A stretch of DNA of 64,000 nt from Vanilla planifolia. Taxonomy: Eukaryota; Streptophyta; Magnoliopsida; Asparagales; Orchidaceae. Under the pieces are notes generated by a model that worked only from the letters and a program-made list of their open reading frames with translations, ran no database searches and had not been told where the DNA came from. Location of the stretch: contig JAIUJO010000186.1 in the NCBI GenBank assembly GCA_023846275.1, positions 94,501-158,500 on the forward strand. The letters run 5' to 3'. Every line of letters begins with the position of its first letter. The first letter of the stretch is position 1. Below, in pieces: positions 39,562 through 52,361 of this stretch. The position numbers and the translations under genes were made by a program.

Positions 39562-40828
39562 TTTAAATTTAGAAACCCAAAATATCTTAGATCCAATTGT
39601 GATAGTGCATGATTGAGGTGCTTTTTTAAATTATTTCTCCAACATGTTCCCTTAGAAATCCATACATATTTAAGTTGCTTTAAATAGATGGACTTTCTAA
39701 CTTGACAATCATAAGAAATATGTCCATGCTTATCACACTAATTGCAAACAACTTGGGATTTAGCATGAAAATGAAAAGTATGTAAACTAGTAGTATTTCT
39801 ATCATATGGTGATATGATGAAGAATTTTTATGCATATATGAAATAGAATAACTTGTATTATCATTCACATATAAATATGAACATTTCAATCTATATTTTT
39901 TAGTCAAATAAGATGTAACACTAGAATTTGTATTCATAATACTATTATTTCTATTCATATAAGTTAAAGGTGGAGCATGTATAGGTATGTATGAATGAGG
40001 ATAAGCAGAAGAATATGAAGGTACACTAACAAACATTTCTTTTAAATTATTTAACTCTTGTTTTATCAAACAAATATTTGTTATGTTTTCTTTTATAATA
40101 AAATTTTCTTTTCCTAAAGAAATATTTTCACATTTAAAGAATCAATACATGAATTACCTAAGGCTGAAGATGTCTCACATTCATCATATTTACTTTGTAA
40201 TGTACTTCAATTAGTAGCATGTATAATTATATCACTTTAAACTCATTCATTTCTAATTTTAAGCTCATTGTATTATCTTTGTAATAAGTAAACATGATGC
40301 TCTTATTTCTCATATTTTACTTTAAGTCTAATATACATCCGAAATCAATTTCATATGAACAACTATAAGTTTATCAAAAGAAATAATCAATTCATCATCA
40401 CTAACAATATGATATCACTATTAGAGAAAGAAATATGTTGTGCACCTTGGAATAAAGAGCTTGCTCTTGAGGTGCATAAAGCTTCTCTCTTCTTCTTTCT
40501 CTATTCCATTTTTTATTTGTCATTTGGTCCTTATCTTGGGTAAGGAACATAACTTGTCATTTAAAGTTTCTAGTTTCTATGTAGCCTTAAAATAAATTTT
40601 TAGATGACAAAAATCAATTCTAATTTATTGAGACAAAGCAAAATAAAGATAATTCATTTCTTTAACATTTTTGTGCCTCCAACTTCTATATTATTGAACA
40701 AAATCATTTAAAACAATAAGCAAATTTTCAAATGAAAACTATAAATCAAAAGTAATATTTAAAATAAGTGGTTTAAAATCAATTTTTTATAAAGAAAAAT
40801 TTTGACCTTCAAACATAAATAGATCCAT
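39562..40828 (-). pseudogene. gag: Degenerate copia gag with CCHC zinc knuckle
   Basis: The candidate start is the ATG at 40828 (MDLFMFEGQNFSL), after which the expected Trp is a TAA stop. It is the same N-terminal motif as in the plus-strand copy. The acidic DDELIISFDKLI segment lies at 40367-40402. The best open stretch (40069 to about 39780) covers the linker before the knuckle; a frameshift follows it. The knuckle is at 39705-39746. After it come WISKGT (about 39649-39666) and SKIFWVSK (39568-39594), echoing the WVPK-type repeats downstream of plant copia knuckles. Gag would package RNA in particles. Stops, frameshifts and a probable internal deletion make it nonfunctional. It keeps about 0.3 kb that the plus-strand copy lost. 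Confidence 0.75.
39705..39746 (-). other. CCHC zinc-knuckle remnant in gag
   Basis: Fourteen codons read C-N-stop-C-D-K-H-G-H-I-S-Y-D-C. The spacing is C-x2-C-x4-H-x4-C, the retroviral-type nucleocapsid knuckle that binds RNA. All four metal ligands survive, but the third codon is TAG. It follows QVV and precedes QVRK. This is the strongest protein-level evidence for a retrotransposon in the window. Confidence 0.8.
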
Positions 40829-40918
40829 GTAGTTAACAATATAAATAATAACTCACCACACAATAAGAAATGAAAACGATGAAATCTCTCTTCGAAATTT
40901 CATCCCTCGATATAACCT

Positions 40919-40930
40919 ACTCTGATTCCA
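40919..40930 (-). other. Primer-binding site, initiator Met-tRNA type
   Basis: On the minus strand, tggaatcagagt matches 10 of 12 bases of the plant initiator-tRNA complement TGGTATCAGAGC. It sits two bases (ag) after the LTR-terminal ACA. The spacing is identical to that at 2239-2242. Confidence 0.8.
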
Positions 40931-40932
40931 CT

Positions 40933-43155
40933 TGTTTAATCTATGTCGAGGTAATGCATAAAAGGGGAGGGGGAGAATTGTGCCTTTAAACTTTTTGGTA
41001 TTTTTAAAATCTTTTCTTAAGTGAAAATTTATAAAGAATAAAATCATTTATTTAACATTTTTTGAATAAAAATATAAAAAGAAAATAAAATTTTTAAAGT
41101 TATAAAATTTTTTTTTGTAAAATATTTTATGCTTACTAAAAATAATTTTCATAAATTTCTTTTATATGCCTTTTTAATTGAATATTATAAAAAGCGGAAT
41201 ATTATAAATTGTATAATAATAAAAAAAATAAAAGTGAGAAGTGATTTTTATGTTGTTTGATCTAACTTGTGCCTATATCACCCCTAGCTAACATGATCAA
41301 GAATCCATTAATAAAGTCACTCTCTTTCATCATAATAGATAGAGGTAACATTTATAAAGTATAGTTATTTATCATAGTAGGTAGAGATTCACTATCATAA
41401 TCTTAATTATAAAATCTTCTAATATTAGAGTGAAATACAAATAATAATTAGCCATAATGTTTTGTTATTTACTTGTAATAGAACTTATAAGACAAGTCTA
41501 TGAATTAGAATGTCAAAAAAAAAGTTTGAAACAATGAAACGAATTAAGTTTTGAAATATTAAATCCAAAAAATTTATCAAAATACATTACCATTATTAAA
41601 AAATAGAATCAATATAGAACTTGATTTAATATAAACTTTTCTAAAAAATAAAAAAGGAATAGGTAAATGAATGATAATTTTAAATAATTCATCAGTAAGA
41701 TGTGTAATCAAAGAAACTAATAGTACAAGAAAGAAGAAAATGAGTTATAAACATGACTCCAATGTTGAAATTAGATTATAATTTTTAGTTTTACACTTGC
41801 TCTTTCCAAAATATTGATGTCCAAAGTTTAAATCATTAATCCTCTATCAATTTGATGTTCAAAAACATCTTTTTGAAACACTTATTATAAGTAGAAACAG
41901 TAATTGGCATCTAATATGGGAGGACAAAATAGGTGCTACTCAATCAGAATATTTAATAAAAGGTCTCTATCTAGTTCAAGTGTGACTAGATTTGGATCAT
42001 TAGATTTCACATGCTAGATGGACGGTGTTGATGAATAAGAGCACTATTCAAAAAGGTAAAGACATTCTTATTCATTCCATTAAGCTTATTAGATGAATGG
42101 TTTGATCATAAAGGTAAAGACATTATATTCAAAATGGAGAAATTGATCTCATACATTTGTTTTAGCTTATTAGATGAATGGTTTGATTGAATTTATATTT
42201 CACAAAAGTGAAGTGACCCTAATTTTTTTATCAATAAAATGTGTAATTAGATGGCACTAGTTTGCTTTAGTTTCGAAGCAAATAAGTCTAATTTTTAGTC
42301 CAACATTACAAGCTTATATATGATATTTACCATTTATAATACTTCTTTCACACATAATGGTTAGCCTAATGGGTTTGATTTTCTCTTGGTGCTCTTAAGA
42401 AGTAATGACCCATATCACCTATCCATATATTTATAGAACTGACTTAACTTGATTCTATTACTTAATAGTTCATGAGTCTTCCTAACATATTATGCCTAAG
42501 CTAGTTCAAGATTTATTTCATAACTTAATTTAATCCACTTAGCCTTGGGCTTGACTCGATTTGGTCTATTGATCTCCTAACATAAAGCTCCAAAAGGACT
42601 ATTACCAAATGCAGTTTTGGCCACTTGGTTCCTATCTTTTAGGCTTAGTCAAGTGTGGGTTGTTGTGTGAAATTTTTATTTTTTAAAGTCATCTTTTAAA
42701 TATTAGCTTTTAAAATATTTTTGTAGCTATTAAATTAAATAAAATATTTTTCTAACTACTAAAATAATAGTGCACCAGAAAATAATGATCATGTAAGAGA
42801 ATGAATGGCATTATGTTATCTAATTATTACATATACAAATGAGTGATAGGATAAACTATCAAATCAGTGGATGTTTTGGAGTTGAACTATTAATGGTGAG
42901 CTACTCTACAAATAATATGATCAATATCTCCTTGATTATCCATTTAAGTAATAGTTATCACTTGGTCATGATCACAGCTTTACATTACTTCACTTGTGGA
43001 TTTCTCCATGAGACATTGTATTAAAACTCTATAAGTAATTGAAGCTATAAATTCTTAAGATAATGTTTTGAAAGACACTCGAGAATAGCAAAAGGGAAAC
43101 AAATGCAATTATTTTATTCCCATAAAATAAGTGGTGTCATAACCAATAGTGAACA
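40933..43155 (-). repeat. 5' LTR of the minus-strand copia element
   Basis: About 2.22 kb. The inner end is fixed by ...attaaaca next to the PBS. The outer end is placed at the tgttcac near 43155 (tggtgttcac at 43158 is an alternative). It aligns with 35532-37877 in the same orientation and with 1-2239 in reverse complement. The TATA palindrome of the 3' LTR is replaced here by tttcacacataa. The outer edge passes into TG array with the same sequence as at 14602-14609. The open frame at 42839-43024 lies wholly inside the LTR and is not a gene. Confidence 0.8.
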
Positions 43156-45115
43156 CCAATGCAAGTGCATGTGCATTTTGTGTTTAAGCATGTGTGTGCA
43201 TGTGCATGTACATGTGTGTGTGTGTGTGTGTGTGCATGTGTGTGTATGTGTGTGTACATATTTTTGTGTGATTGTTTATGTGTGTATGCACTTGTGTGTG
43301 TGTGTCCTTGTGTAGATGTGTGTGAGCATGTGTTTGAGTATTTGTGGGGAAGGGGTATGTGAGCATGCACATATGCATGTCTATACATGTGAGTGTATGT
43401 GTGCATGCACATGAGAACATGCATATGTGTGTGTGTATGTGTGCATTCAAGGGTGCTTGTCAATCTTTGTGTGTGACTCTTTGTATATATGTTTGAACAA
43501 GTGTGCATGTACACGTGTATGCATATGTGTGTGTATATATGTTTGTGTATTTTTGCATGCATATGCATGTGTATATTTGTGTGTGCATGTGTTGGTGCAT
43601 GTGCGTGCGTGCTTGTGCATATGTGTTGTGCGTGTTTTTTGTGTGCATGCATTCTGCACGTTTGTGCATACGTGTCTACATACTTTTGCATATGTATGTG
43701 TGCGCATGCATGTGTGTGTGTATGTGATTTTGTTGAGTGTGCATGTGTGTGTGCATTTATGTGCATCTATGTAAGTGATCATGTGAGCTTGTGTGCATAA
43801 GTGTGCATGTGTGAGTTCTAGTGCATGTATGTGTCTGTGCATGTGTTTGGGCATGTGTGAGCCTATATTTGTTTTTACATGTGTGCTTATTCATGTTTGT
43901 ACGTGTGTGATTATACATTTGCATATGTGTGCATGTGTAGGCCCATGTGTCTGTGACATCGTGCATGTGAGTGTATGTGTTTGTGTGCACATTTGTGCTA
44001 GTGTTTGTGCACATCTATGTTGTGTTCATGCACACAAGTGTGTGTGTGTGTGTCTGTGTATTTTGGTGTGTGTGCGTGTGTGTATATAAAAGAATTCTTG
44101 TGTGTTCATATACTTATGCATGTGTGTGAGTGTTCTCGTATCTATGTGTGTGTGCATGTGTGTTCTTATGATTGTGCATGTGTATAAGTGTATGTGTTTT
44201 TGTGCATGCATGTGTGTGTATGTATTTACTTGTGTGTACATTTGTGTATGCATGTGTATAATTGTGTGCATGTTTATATGGGCATCAATGTGCATGTGTG
44301 TGTCAATTTATGTGTGTGAGCATGAGCATGTGTACACATGTGTTTATGCATGTGTGTGTGTGTGTGCATGTGTACATGTGTGTGTGTTCATTTGTGTCTC
44401 TGTATAGGTGTGTGTGTATGGGTTTGTGTGATTATACATGTATGTCTGCTTGGGTCTTAATATGTTCTTGTGCTTGTGTGGATGCGCTTATTCATTTGTG
44501 CAAATGTGTGCATGTGTATATGCATGCATGTGCATGAGTGTGTCAGCACATGTATGCTGATGAATGTGTGTGTGTGTGTATGTGAACATGTATGTGTATG
44601 TGCATGTATATGTGTGTATGTAGTGTGAAAGTGTGTGTAGATGCATGTATATGTGTGTATGTTCATGATCATGTGTGCATATGTGTCCTTGTGTTGTGTT
44701 TGTGTGTGCATGTACTTGTGTGTGTTCGTGTGCATGTTTTGATTGTATGTGTGTGTGTGCTAGTTTATGTGTGTGCATGTGTGTGTGTGTGCATATGCAT
44801 TTGAATGTGTGGGTATGTGGGTGTGTGTGTGTGTATATACTTGCATGTGAGGGTGTACGTAGATGTGCTTATGTGTGTGCATTTATGTACCTGTGCTTGT
44901 GTGTCTGTGTGGGTATACATTTGCGTGTGTGTGTGTTTATGTGTGTGTGCATGTGAGTTTTTTTATGTGTCCATTTATGTGTTACACTTATAGGTGTGCA
45001 TGTATGTAGATTTGTGTGCATGTGTGTGAGTTCATGTGCTTATGTTTGTGTGCACTTACAAGTATGTGTATAATTTTGTGTGTTTATATGTGCACATATG
45101 TGCTTGTGATTGTGC

Positions 45116-45136
45116 GAGAGAGAGGGAGAGAGAGAG
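45116..45136 (+). repeat. (GA)n purine tract at a conserved anchor
   Basis: A 21-bp GA-type run precedes gcatatgcatgcatg. The homologous positions hold shorter versions: tagagagata at 8391, gaaagagag near 23966, and tctatctctct in the inverted block near 14175. The tract has expanded only in block C. Confidence 0.8.
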
Positions 45137-48100
45137 CATATGCATGCATGCTCTTTTGTGATTTTGTATGCATGGGTGCATGCGATATGTGTGGGTGCAT
45201 GTCTGTGCATGTTGGTATGTGTAGCTGTGTGCATGGAAGTGTGTACGTGTTTGTGTCTACGTCCCTATCATGCGTACGCACGTGTGTATTTTTTTGTATG
45301 TGTGCATGTGCGTGTGTGTGTGCATATTCATATGTGTGTATACATGTATGTGTGTATATATTTGTGTGCGTCCTTGCATGTGTCTGTGCATTTGTGTGCA
45401 TGTGTGCACACCTATGTGTGGATGAGTACATGAAGGCCGGTGTACATGTGTATGTATATGCATACGAGTGTTTGCATGTGTGTAAACACATTCACGTTTG
45501 TGTTCGTGTGTGTTTGCTTGTGTACATATTTGAGTGCTCTTGTGTGCATATGTACATGCCTACTTGTGTGTGTTTGTGTGAGCACTTGTGTGCATATGTA
45601 TGTGTTTGTGCACATATGCATGTGTGTGTGCATGTGTGTGTATGCATGTGTGTTTGTGTGCATGTGTGTGGGTGAGGGCTTGTATTGGTGTATGTATTTG
45701 TGCTTACATGTCAGTGTGTGTGCTTTTGTGTGTGTATGTGTGGATGAGTGCATGTTTTGTCTGTGTGTTTTATGTTTGTGTGTGTGTATGTGTGTAAGGA
45801 TGTGTGTGGGTATGCATGTGTATGTGTACACATTTGTGTGCATATGCATGTGTGTGTTTCATTGTGTGTGTTTTGGTGCTGTGTAAAAAAGTGTGTTTGT
45901 GCATATGTGTGCATGTGCTTGTTTGTGTGCATGAGTTCATACAAGTGTGCTTGTGTGTGTGCAATACTATACACTTATGCATGCATGCATGTGTGCATAT
46001 GTGGGTCTATGTGACTGTGTGTGTGTGTGTGCTTGTGTATGTAATTATATGTGTGGGTGAGTGTGTGTGCATGTGAGTATGTGTTTATCTGTGTGTATGT
46101 GTGCATTTGTGTCTGTGCATGCATTTGTGACTGTGTATGCATGTGTGCATTAATGTCTATGCATGTGTGAGTAAGGATGCATGTGTGTGTGTGTATTTTA
46201 TTTGTGTGCTTTGTAAGCATGAGTGTGTGCATGCAACTACATGTGTGTGTGAATGTGCATGTGCATGTATGTCCATGTGTTTGCTTGTTTGTGTCTGTAG
46301 GCATATTTGTGTGTATATTTATGTGTGTTATGCCCATGTGTATGGGTGTATCTAATTGTGTTTGTGTGTGCTCATGTGCATGCATGTGTGTATGAGTGCA
46401 TATGTGTGTATGCCTATATCCTTATTCATGCAGTAGTGTCTGTGTACATGTGTGTGTGTTTGCGCATGTGTCTACGTGTGTTTTCAGGGTTGTGTGCATG
46501 CATGTATGTACGTGTGTGTGACTATGTGTGTCTACATGCAAGTGTGTGTGTGTGTGCATGTGTGTGGGTTAGTGTGTGTGCACGTGCACATGTGTTGTTC
46601 AAGTGTGTAGACATGTGTATGTGGGTGTGTGTGTGTACACATGTATGCATGTTTGTGCGTGTGCATCTATGTACATGTGTGCATATCATGCATACTTGTA
46701 ATCAAGCAAGTGCAAGTCAGTTTGTGTGTGGCTAGGTATGTGTGGATGTACAAGCATGCATTTGCATGGGTGTGTGTATAGGGTGGGTGTGTCTGTCTCT
46801 ATGTCTGTGCATGTGTGCATGTGCATGTGTGAAAGTTTGTGTGCATGTTTTTGTGTTTTGTGCTTGTGTGCATGATTGTGTCTATGTCTTTATGCACATG
46901 TGGGTGTGTCCATGTGTGTTTGTACTATCTGTTTATTACTTCATGCATACATGTCTATGTTTGTGTGTGTGTGTGCATGTGCATGCATGTGTGCACATGT
47001 TCATGCATGTGTACGTGTGCATGCACACATTTACATGTTTGTGTGTGTGTGTGTGTTTTTTTACATATGTGTGTTTGTGAGCATGTGTGTTTGTGTGTGT
47101 GCATGTGCATATGTGTGCATTTGTGAGTATGTGCACGTATGTATTTTTTAGTGTTTGCATATGAGTGTATATGTATGTGTGTGTGTGTGTGCCTGTGCAT
47201 TTGTTTTAATATTTGTGTCCATGTGTGTCCATGTGTGCTTATGTGTTCATTTGTTTTAACATGCATGTGTGTGCATGTGGATGCATGTTAGTATGCGTGC
47301 ATGTGCATATGTTTGTATGTCCATGCATGTATGTGTGAGTGTTTGTCCTTTTTTGTGTGTGTATCCATACATTTTATGTATGCCTATGTGTAGGTGTGTA
47401 TACATATGTGTTTGTGTGTATGTTTGTATCCATGTGTACGTGAGTGTGGTTGTGTCTGGGTTCTTGAGTGTGCGTGTATTTGTGCATGTGTATGCGTGCT
47501 GTGTGTGTCTATTGTGCATTTGTTCGTCTGTGTATGCTCATGTATGAGTGAGAATGCATGTTTGGGTGTTGGTATTCATGTGGGTGTGTATGATGTGCAT
47601 GTGTGTATCTTTGAGTGTGTTTGCTTATTTGTATATGTGTGTGTGTGTGAGAGTATGCATGCATGTCTGTATTCACATGTGTGTGTATGTGTGTATGCCT
47701 AGTTTTTCTGTGTGTGCATGTTTCTATGTTCTGTGCATGTGTACACGTGCATGTGTGTCTATGTGTGTTGTTGTGTGCGTGTGTGCATCTACTTGGGTGC
47801 ATGTGTTAGCATGTGTGTCCATGTGCTTGTGCATGTGTGTTACTCTATGTGAGTGTATACATGTTGGTGTATGCAACGTGTGCATGCATATGTTCATGTG
47901 GCTGTGCAAGTGCATGTGTATGTGGGTATGTGTCTATATGCTTGTGCATGTGTGCATATATATGTATGTTTTTGTGTGGAAACATGTGTGTGGGTTTGTG
48001 TGTGTACGTGCATGTATTTGTGTGTGTGTGTGATTGTGAGTGTGAGTGTGTGTGGGTGTGTGTGTAGGTGTGTGTGTGTGTGTGCATGCATATATTTGCA

Positions 48101-51100
48101 TGTTTATGTTCCAGTGCACACATGTAAATATGTGTATTTGTGTGTGTTTGACTATTTATGCGTGTGTGTACATGTGTTTGTGTGAGTAAGAGCATGTGCA
48201 TGTGTGTGTGTGCATAGAGGCACATGTGTGTGTTGATGCATACATGTGTGTGTATTTGTGCATGAGCAAGTATATAATTATGCATGTGTGTGCGTGAGTG
48301 CATGAGTGTTTGCATGTGTGCATGTTTGTGTATATGCATGTGTTTGTTAGTGTGTTTGTCTATGTGTGCATGTGTGAGTGCTTGTGTGTATGCATGTGCA
48401 TCTGTGCATTTGGACATGTCTGTGCAAGTTTGTGAGGCAGTGTACCCACATGTGTATATGTATTCATTTGTGTGTGCATTATCTTGTGTGTGTTTGTGCT
48501 TATGTGCTCACATGTGCATGTTCATGCATGTGTGTGTGTGTGTTCATGCCCATGTGTGAGTTAGTGATCACATGAGTGCATCTGTGTTCATCTGTTTGTG
48601 CATGTGTGTGGATGCATTAGTGTGTTCTTGTATGAGTGTGTGTATCTATGCATGTGTTTGTGTGCTTGTTCATATGTGTGTATGCATGCGCATGCAAGTG
48701 AACATGTGTGTATGCTTGTGTGCTAATGTGTGTGCATCTCAATATGCATGTATGTGGTTATGTGTGTGTACCTTACATATATGTAGGTGTGTCTTGGTGT
48801 TTATATGCATGTTTTCTTAGTGTGTATGTGTATTTGTGAGTATGTGCATGTGTGTGCATATGTATGTGTGGTTGGGTGTACATGTCTCTTGGTGTGTATG
48901 CATGTGTATTTGTGTGCATCCATATGTATGTGCTATGTGTGTACATGATTATGTCTGTTTGCAGGCATGTGTGCAGGAATGTGTGCATGTGTGAGTGTGT
49001 GTTGTTTCTATGTATATGTGTGTGTCTACATTCGTGTGTGCATGCAGACACATGTGTGTGTGTGTAGTTGTGTATCTTTTTTGGTGCACGTGTGTGTATG
49101 CATGTGCATACATGCATGTGTTTGAGTGTGTATGTGTTCATATGTTTATGCATTTGTGTGTGTGTGTGCACCTATGTGTGTGTGTGCATGTGCTTATGTG
49201 TGTGAGTGTGTGCATATGCAAGTGCTTGTATGTGCATACGTGCATGTGTATGTGTGTGTATGCACATATTTATATGTGTGTGCAAGCACACATGAGTGGT
49301 CACAAGTTTGCATGCTTGTTTGTGGGTGGTCACATGTTTTCGAGTGCACAAGTGTGTGTGTGTGTGCGTGTGCATATGTGTCTATGCATGTATGTATATA
49401 AAGGTGCTAGTGTGTATTCATATAGGCATTTGTGTGGGTCCCTAAGTATGTGCATGTGTTCATTTGCATGTGCATGTGTGTGAGTGTGTGTTTATGTGTG
49501 CTTCTTTGCAAGTGTGCTTGTGTGCATGCATGTGTGTGTGCATGGGTGTTGTGTGTCTGTGTGTGATCATTTCTGTGTGTGGATGTGTTCATGTGTGTAT
49601 GCATAAGCATGTGTATGTGTGTGCATGTGTGTTTGTAAGTGTCTATGTGTGTGCATGTCTCTATGTGTGTGTGTGTGTGCATGTGTTTTTGTGTATGAGT
49701 GCATGCATCTATTTGTGTGAATGTGCATGTCCATGTGTCTATGTGGGTGCATGTGCATATATATGTGTGCATGTGAATACACATATGTGTTTGTGTGCAT
49801 ATGTGTGTTAGAATGCATGTAAATGTGTGTGTGAACATGTTATTATTGTTGTGTGTGTGTCTTCATGGGCATGATTCTATGTGATTGTGTGTGCATGAGT
49901 GTGTTTGGACATGTGTGCATGTGTCTACGTGTGTGTGTGTGCATCTATACATGTGTGTATGTGTGTGCGTATGTGCATGTGTGTGCATGTGTATGCACTT
50001 ATGGGTGTGTGTGCAGTTGTGTTGTGTTCTCATGTAAGTGCATGTGCATGCAAGTCTGTTTGTGTACACGTCAGTGTGTGTGTGTGTGTGTGAGCTTGTG
50101 CATGTATATACATGTGTGTGTTTGTTTATGCATGTGTGTTTATTTATGCATGTGTGCACGTTTGTTTGCTCGTGCGAGTGTCTGTGGTTTTCTATGTGCA
50201 AGTGTTTATGTGTCTTCATGTATGTGTATATGGGTATGTTTGCTTGTTTGTGTGCTTGTGCTCATGCTATTGCATGTGTGTGTATGCATGTGCAATTTGT
50301 GCATGCTTGTGCATTTGTATGTGTGTCTATGCATGCAAGAGTGCCTATGTGTTTACATGTGTGTGTGCCTCTGTGTTTTTGTGTGTGTGCTTTTGCATGA
50401 ATGTGTTTGTGTAGGTGCATGAGTGTGCATGTGTGTATGTGTTTGCTTGTATTCATGCATGCATGTGTGCATGTGCTTGGATGTGTTTGTATGCATGTGT
50501 TTGTGTTCTTATATAGGCATATGTGTGTGCACATGTGCTTACGAGTATGTGTGCCCACGTCTACGTGAGATCATATGTCTTTGTGTGTGTGTGCATGTGA
50601 GTGTGTGTACATGTGTGTATGGTCATGTATCTATGTGTGTGTTTGCAAGTGTTTGTGCATAAGTGTGTGAGCAAACATGTCAGTGTGTGTACATGTGCAT
50701 GTGTATGTGTGTGCATGCTTACACTTATGCATGTTTGTCTGCATGTTTTTGGTCATGTGTGTGTATATATGTGTGCATATGCTTGTATAGGTGTATGTAT
50801 GCATCTGTGTGTGTGTGTGTGTATGCATGTGTATGTGTATGTGTATGTGTGTGTGGGTGAGTTGGTCTGTGGGAGTGTGTGTTTGTGTGTGAGTACATCT
50901 AAGTGTGTGTGTGCTTTTATGTCTATGTGGGTGCATGCATGTCTTCTTGAATGCATGCATTTGTGTACATGTGTATGTTTGTGTTTGCATGTGTGTGTGT
51001 GTGTGTTTGTGTGTCTGTGTATACGTGTGTGTATGTGTGAGTGCATGTGTGTGTATGTGCATGCATGTGCATATTATGTGTATGGGTGTGTGCATGTCTA

Positions 51101-52305
51101 TCTGGGTGTCTATGCAAGTGAGTGCATATGTGTTTACATGTTTGCATGTTTGAGTGTATGTTGGTGCATGTACATTCCTATTTGAACAAACGTGTCTATA
51201 TGAGTGTGGATATGTACATCTATAAGTATGTGCTCATGTGCTTGAATGTGTGTGTGCATGTGTTTGTGTATATGTGCTTATATGTGTGCATGTATACACT
51301 TGTGTGTATTTTTTGTGAGTATATTCATGTGTCTGGATCTATGTGTGTGTTTGTCTGTCCATGCATGAGTGTTTTTGTGTTGAAGTTAAACATGTGTCTA
51401 CTTGAATGCTTATATGCATGTGTGTGTATATGTATGGTTGTGGGTGTGTATGTGCATGTTTGCTTCATGCATGTGCCTTAGTGAGCATGTGCACATGTGT
51501 CTGTGTGTGTGCTTATATGTGAATGTGTATGTATGAATAAGGGTGCGTGTGTGTGTGTGTGTATGTGATTGTGCATGCGTGCTTATGTAAGTGTGAGTAT
51601 GTGTGTTTATTTGTTTGCATGTCTATGTGCATGTGTGCATATGTGCACGTGTGAGCATACGTGTATCTATGTATGTTGGTGAGTGTGCATGCATGTATGT
51701 GGGTGCATGCATAAATTTTTATTTGTGTAAATGCATCTACATGTGTGTGTTTCTATGTAGGTGTGGGTTAGGTGTGGCTTTTTGAAGGTGTGTGTGTGTC
51801 ATGTGTGTGTCTATGTGTGTGTGCATATGTGTGTGAGTGTGTGTGTGTGCACAAACATGTGTGTTTGCATGTGCATATTTCTGCATGTTTAGGTGAGTGT
51901 TTGCTTGTTGGTGTGTGTGCCTATGTGTGTGTGTGTGTATGTCTAAGTGCATGCATTTGTATGTACATGCATGTGTGTGTTTGTGTATATGTCTGTATGT
52001 ACATCTGTGTGTATGCATATGTGTGTGCATGCATGTGTGTGTGTGTGTGTGCATAAGTATATGTGTTTGTCTATGTGTATGCATGTGCATAAGTGCATGT
52101 GTGTGTGCAAGTTATCACATTGTGAGTGTGAGTGTGGCTTAGTGTGTCTATGTGCATGTGGTTGCATTTGTGTGGGTGCATGTGCATGTGTCTCTGTTTG
52201 CACTTGTGTGCATTTGTGCATCTAGGTGCATGCATGTTTTCATGTGTGTGTGGTTTGTGCATGAGTGGGTTTATTTGGGTGTGTGTGAGTGTAAGTGCAT
52301 ATGCA

Positions 52306-52361
52306 TGTGTGTGCATGTGTCTGTACATGCATGTGTGTGCATGTGTCTGTACATGCATGTG
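52306..52361 (+). repeat. Two-copy 26-bp tandem repeat
   Basis: The unit gtgtgcatgtgtctgtacat plus gcatgt is repeated once, a local duplication within block C. Confidence 0.75.

Larger units (their letters stand above)
35532..43155 (-). mobile_element. Full-length dead copia retrotransposon, Sirevirus-like
   Basis: On the minus strand the order is 5' LTR (43155-40933), PBS (40930-40919), gag remnant (40828 to about 39562), degenerate internal DNA (to 37888), polypurine tract (37887-37878) and 3' LTR (37877-35532). The two LTRs align along their length but have diverged by perhaps a quarter, so the insertion is ancient. The internal region is only about 3 kb, shorter than an autonomous copia element needs, and I see no integrase, reverse transcriptase or RNase H motif. 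The lineage call rests on LTR length, the CCHC knuckle followed by WxxKGT-type motifs, and multiple polypurine tracts. No clear target-site duplication is visible: bases outside the ends are ataat and ccaat. TG array flanks both sides. Confidence 0.8.

Noticed and set aside
39680-40069. 129-codon open frame on the minus strand as an independent gene
   Set aside because: Its first part is the gag linker and its end runs out of frame through the zinc knuckle. It is a fragment of the gag pseudogene.
40355-40543. 62-codon plus-strand open frame
   Set aside because: It is antisense to the gag remnant and overlaps its acidic segment; no independent support.
42839-43024. 61-codon plus-strand open frame in the AT-rich region
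   Set aside because: It lies wholly inside the 5' LTR, whose other copies do not keep the frame.
35527-43160. Target-site duplication of the minus-strand retrotransposon
   Set aside because: The five bases outside the ends (ataat and ccaat) share only the last three. Block C also begins like block B's start rather than continuing block B's end, so a simple insertion with TSD is not shown.
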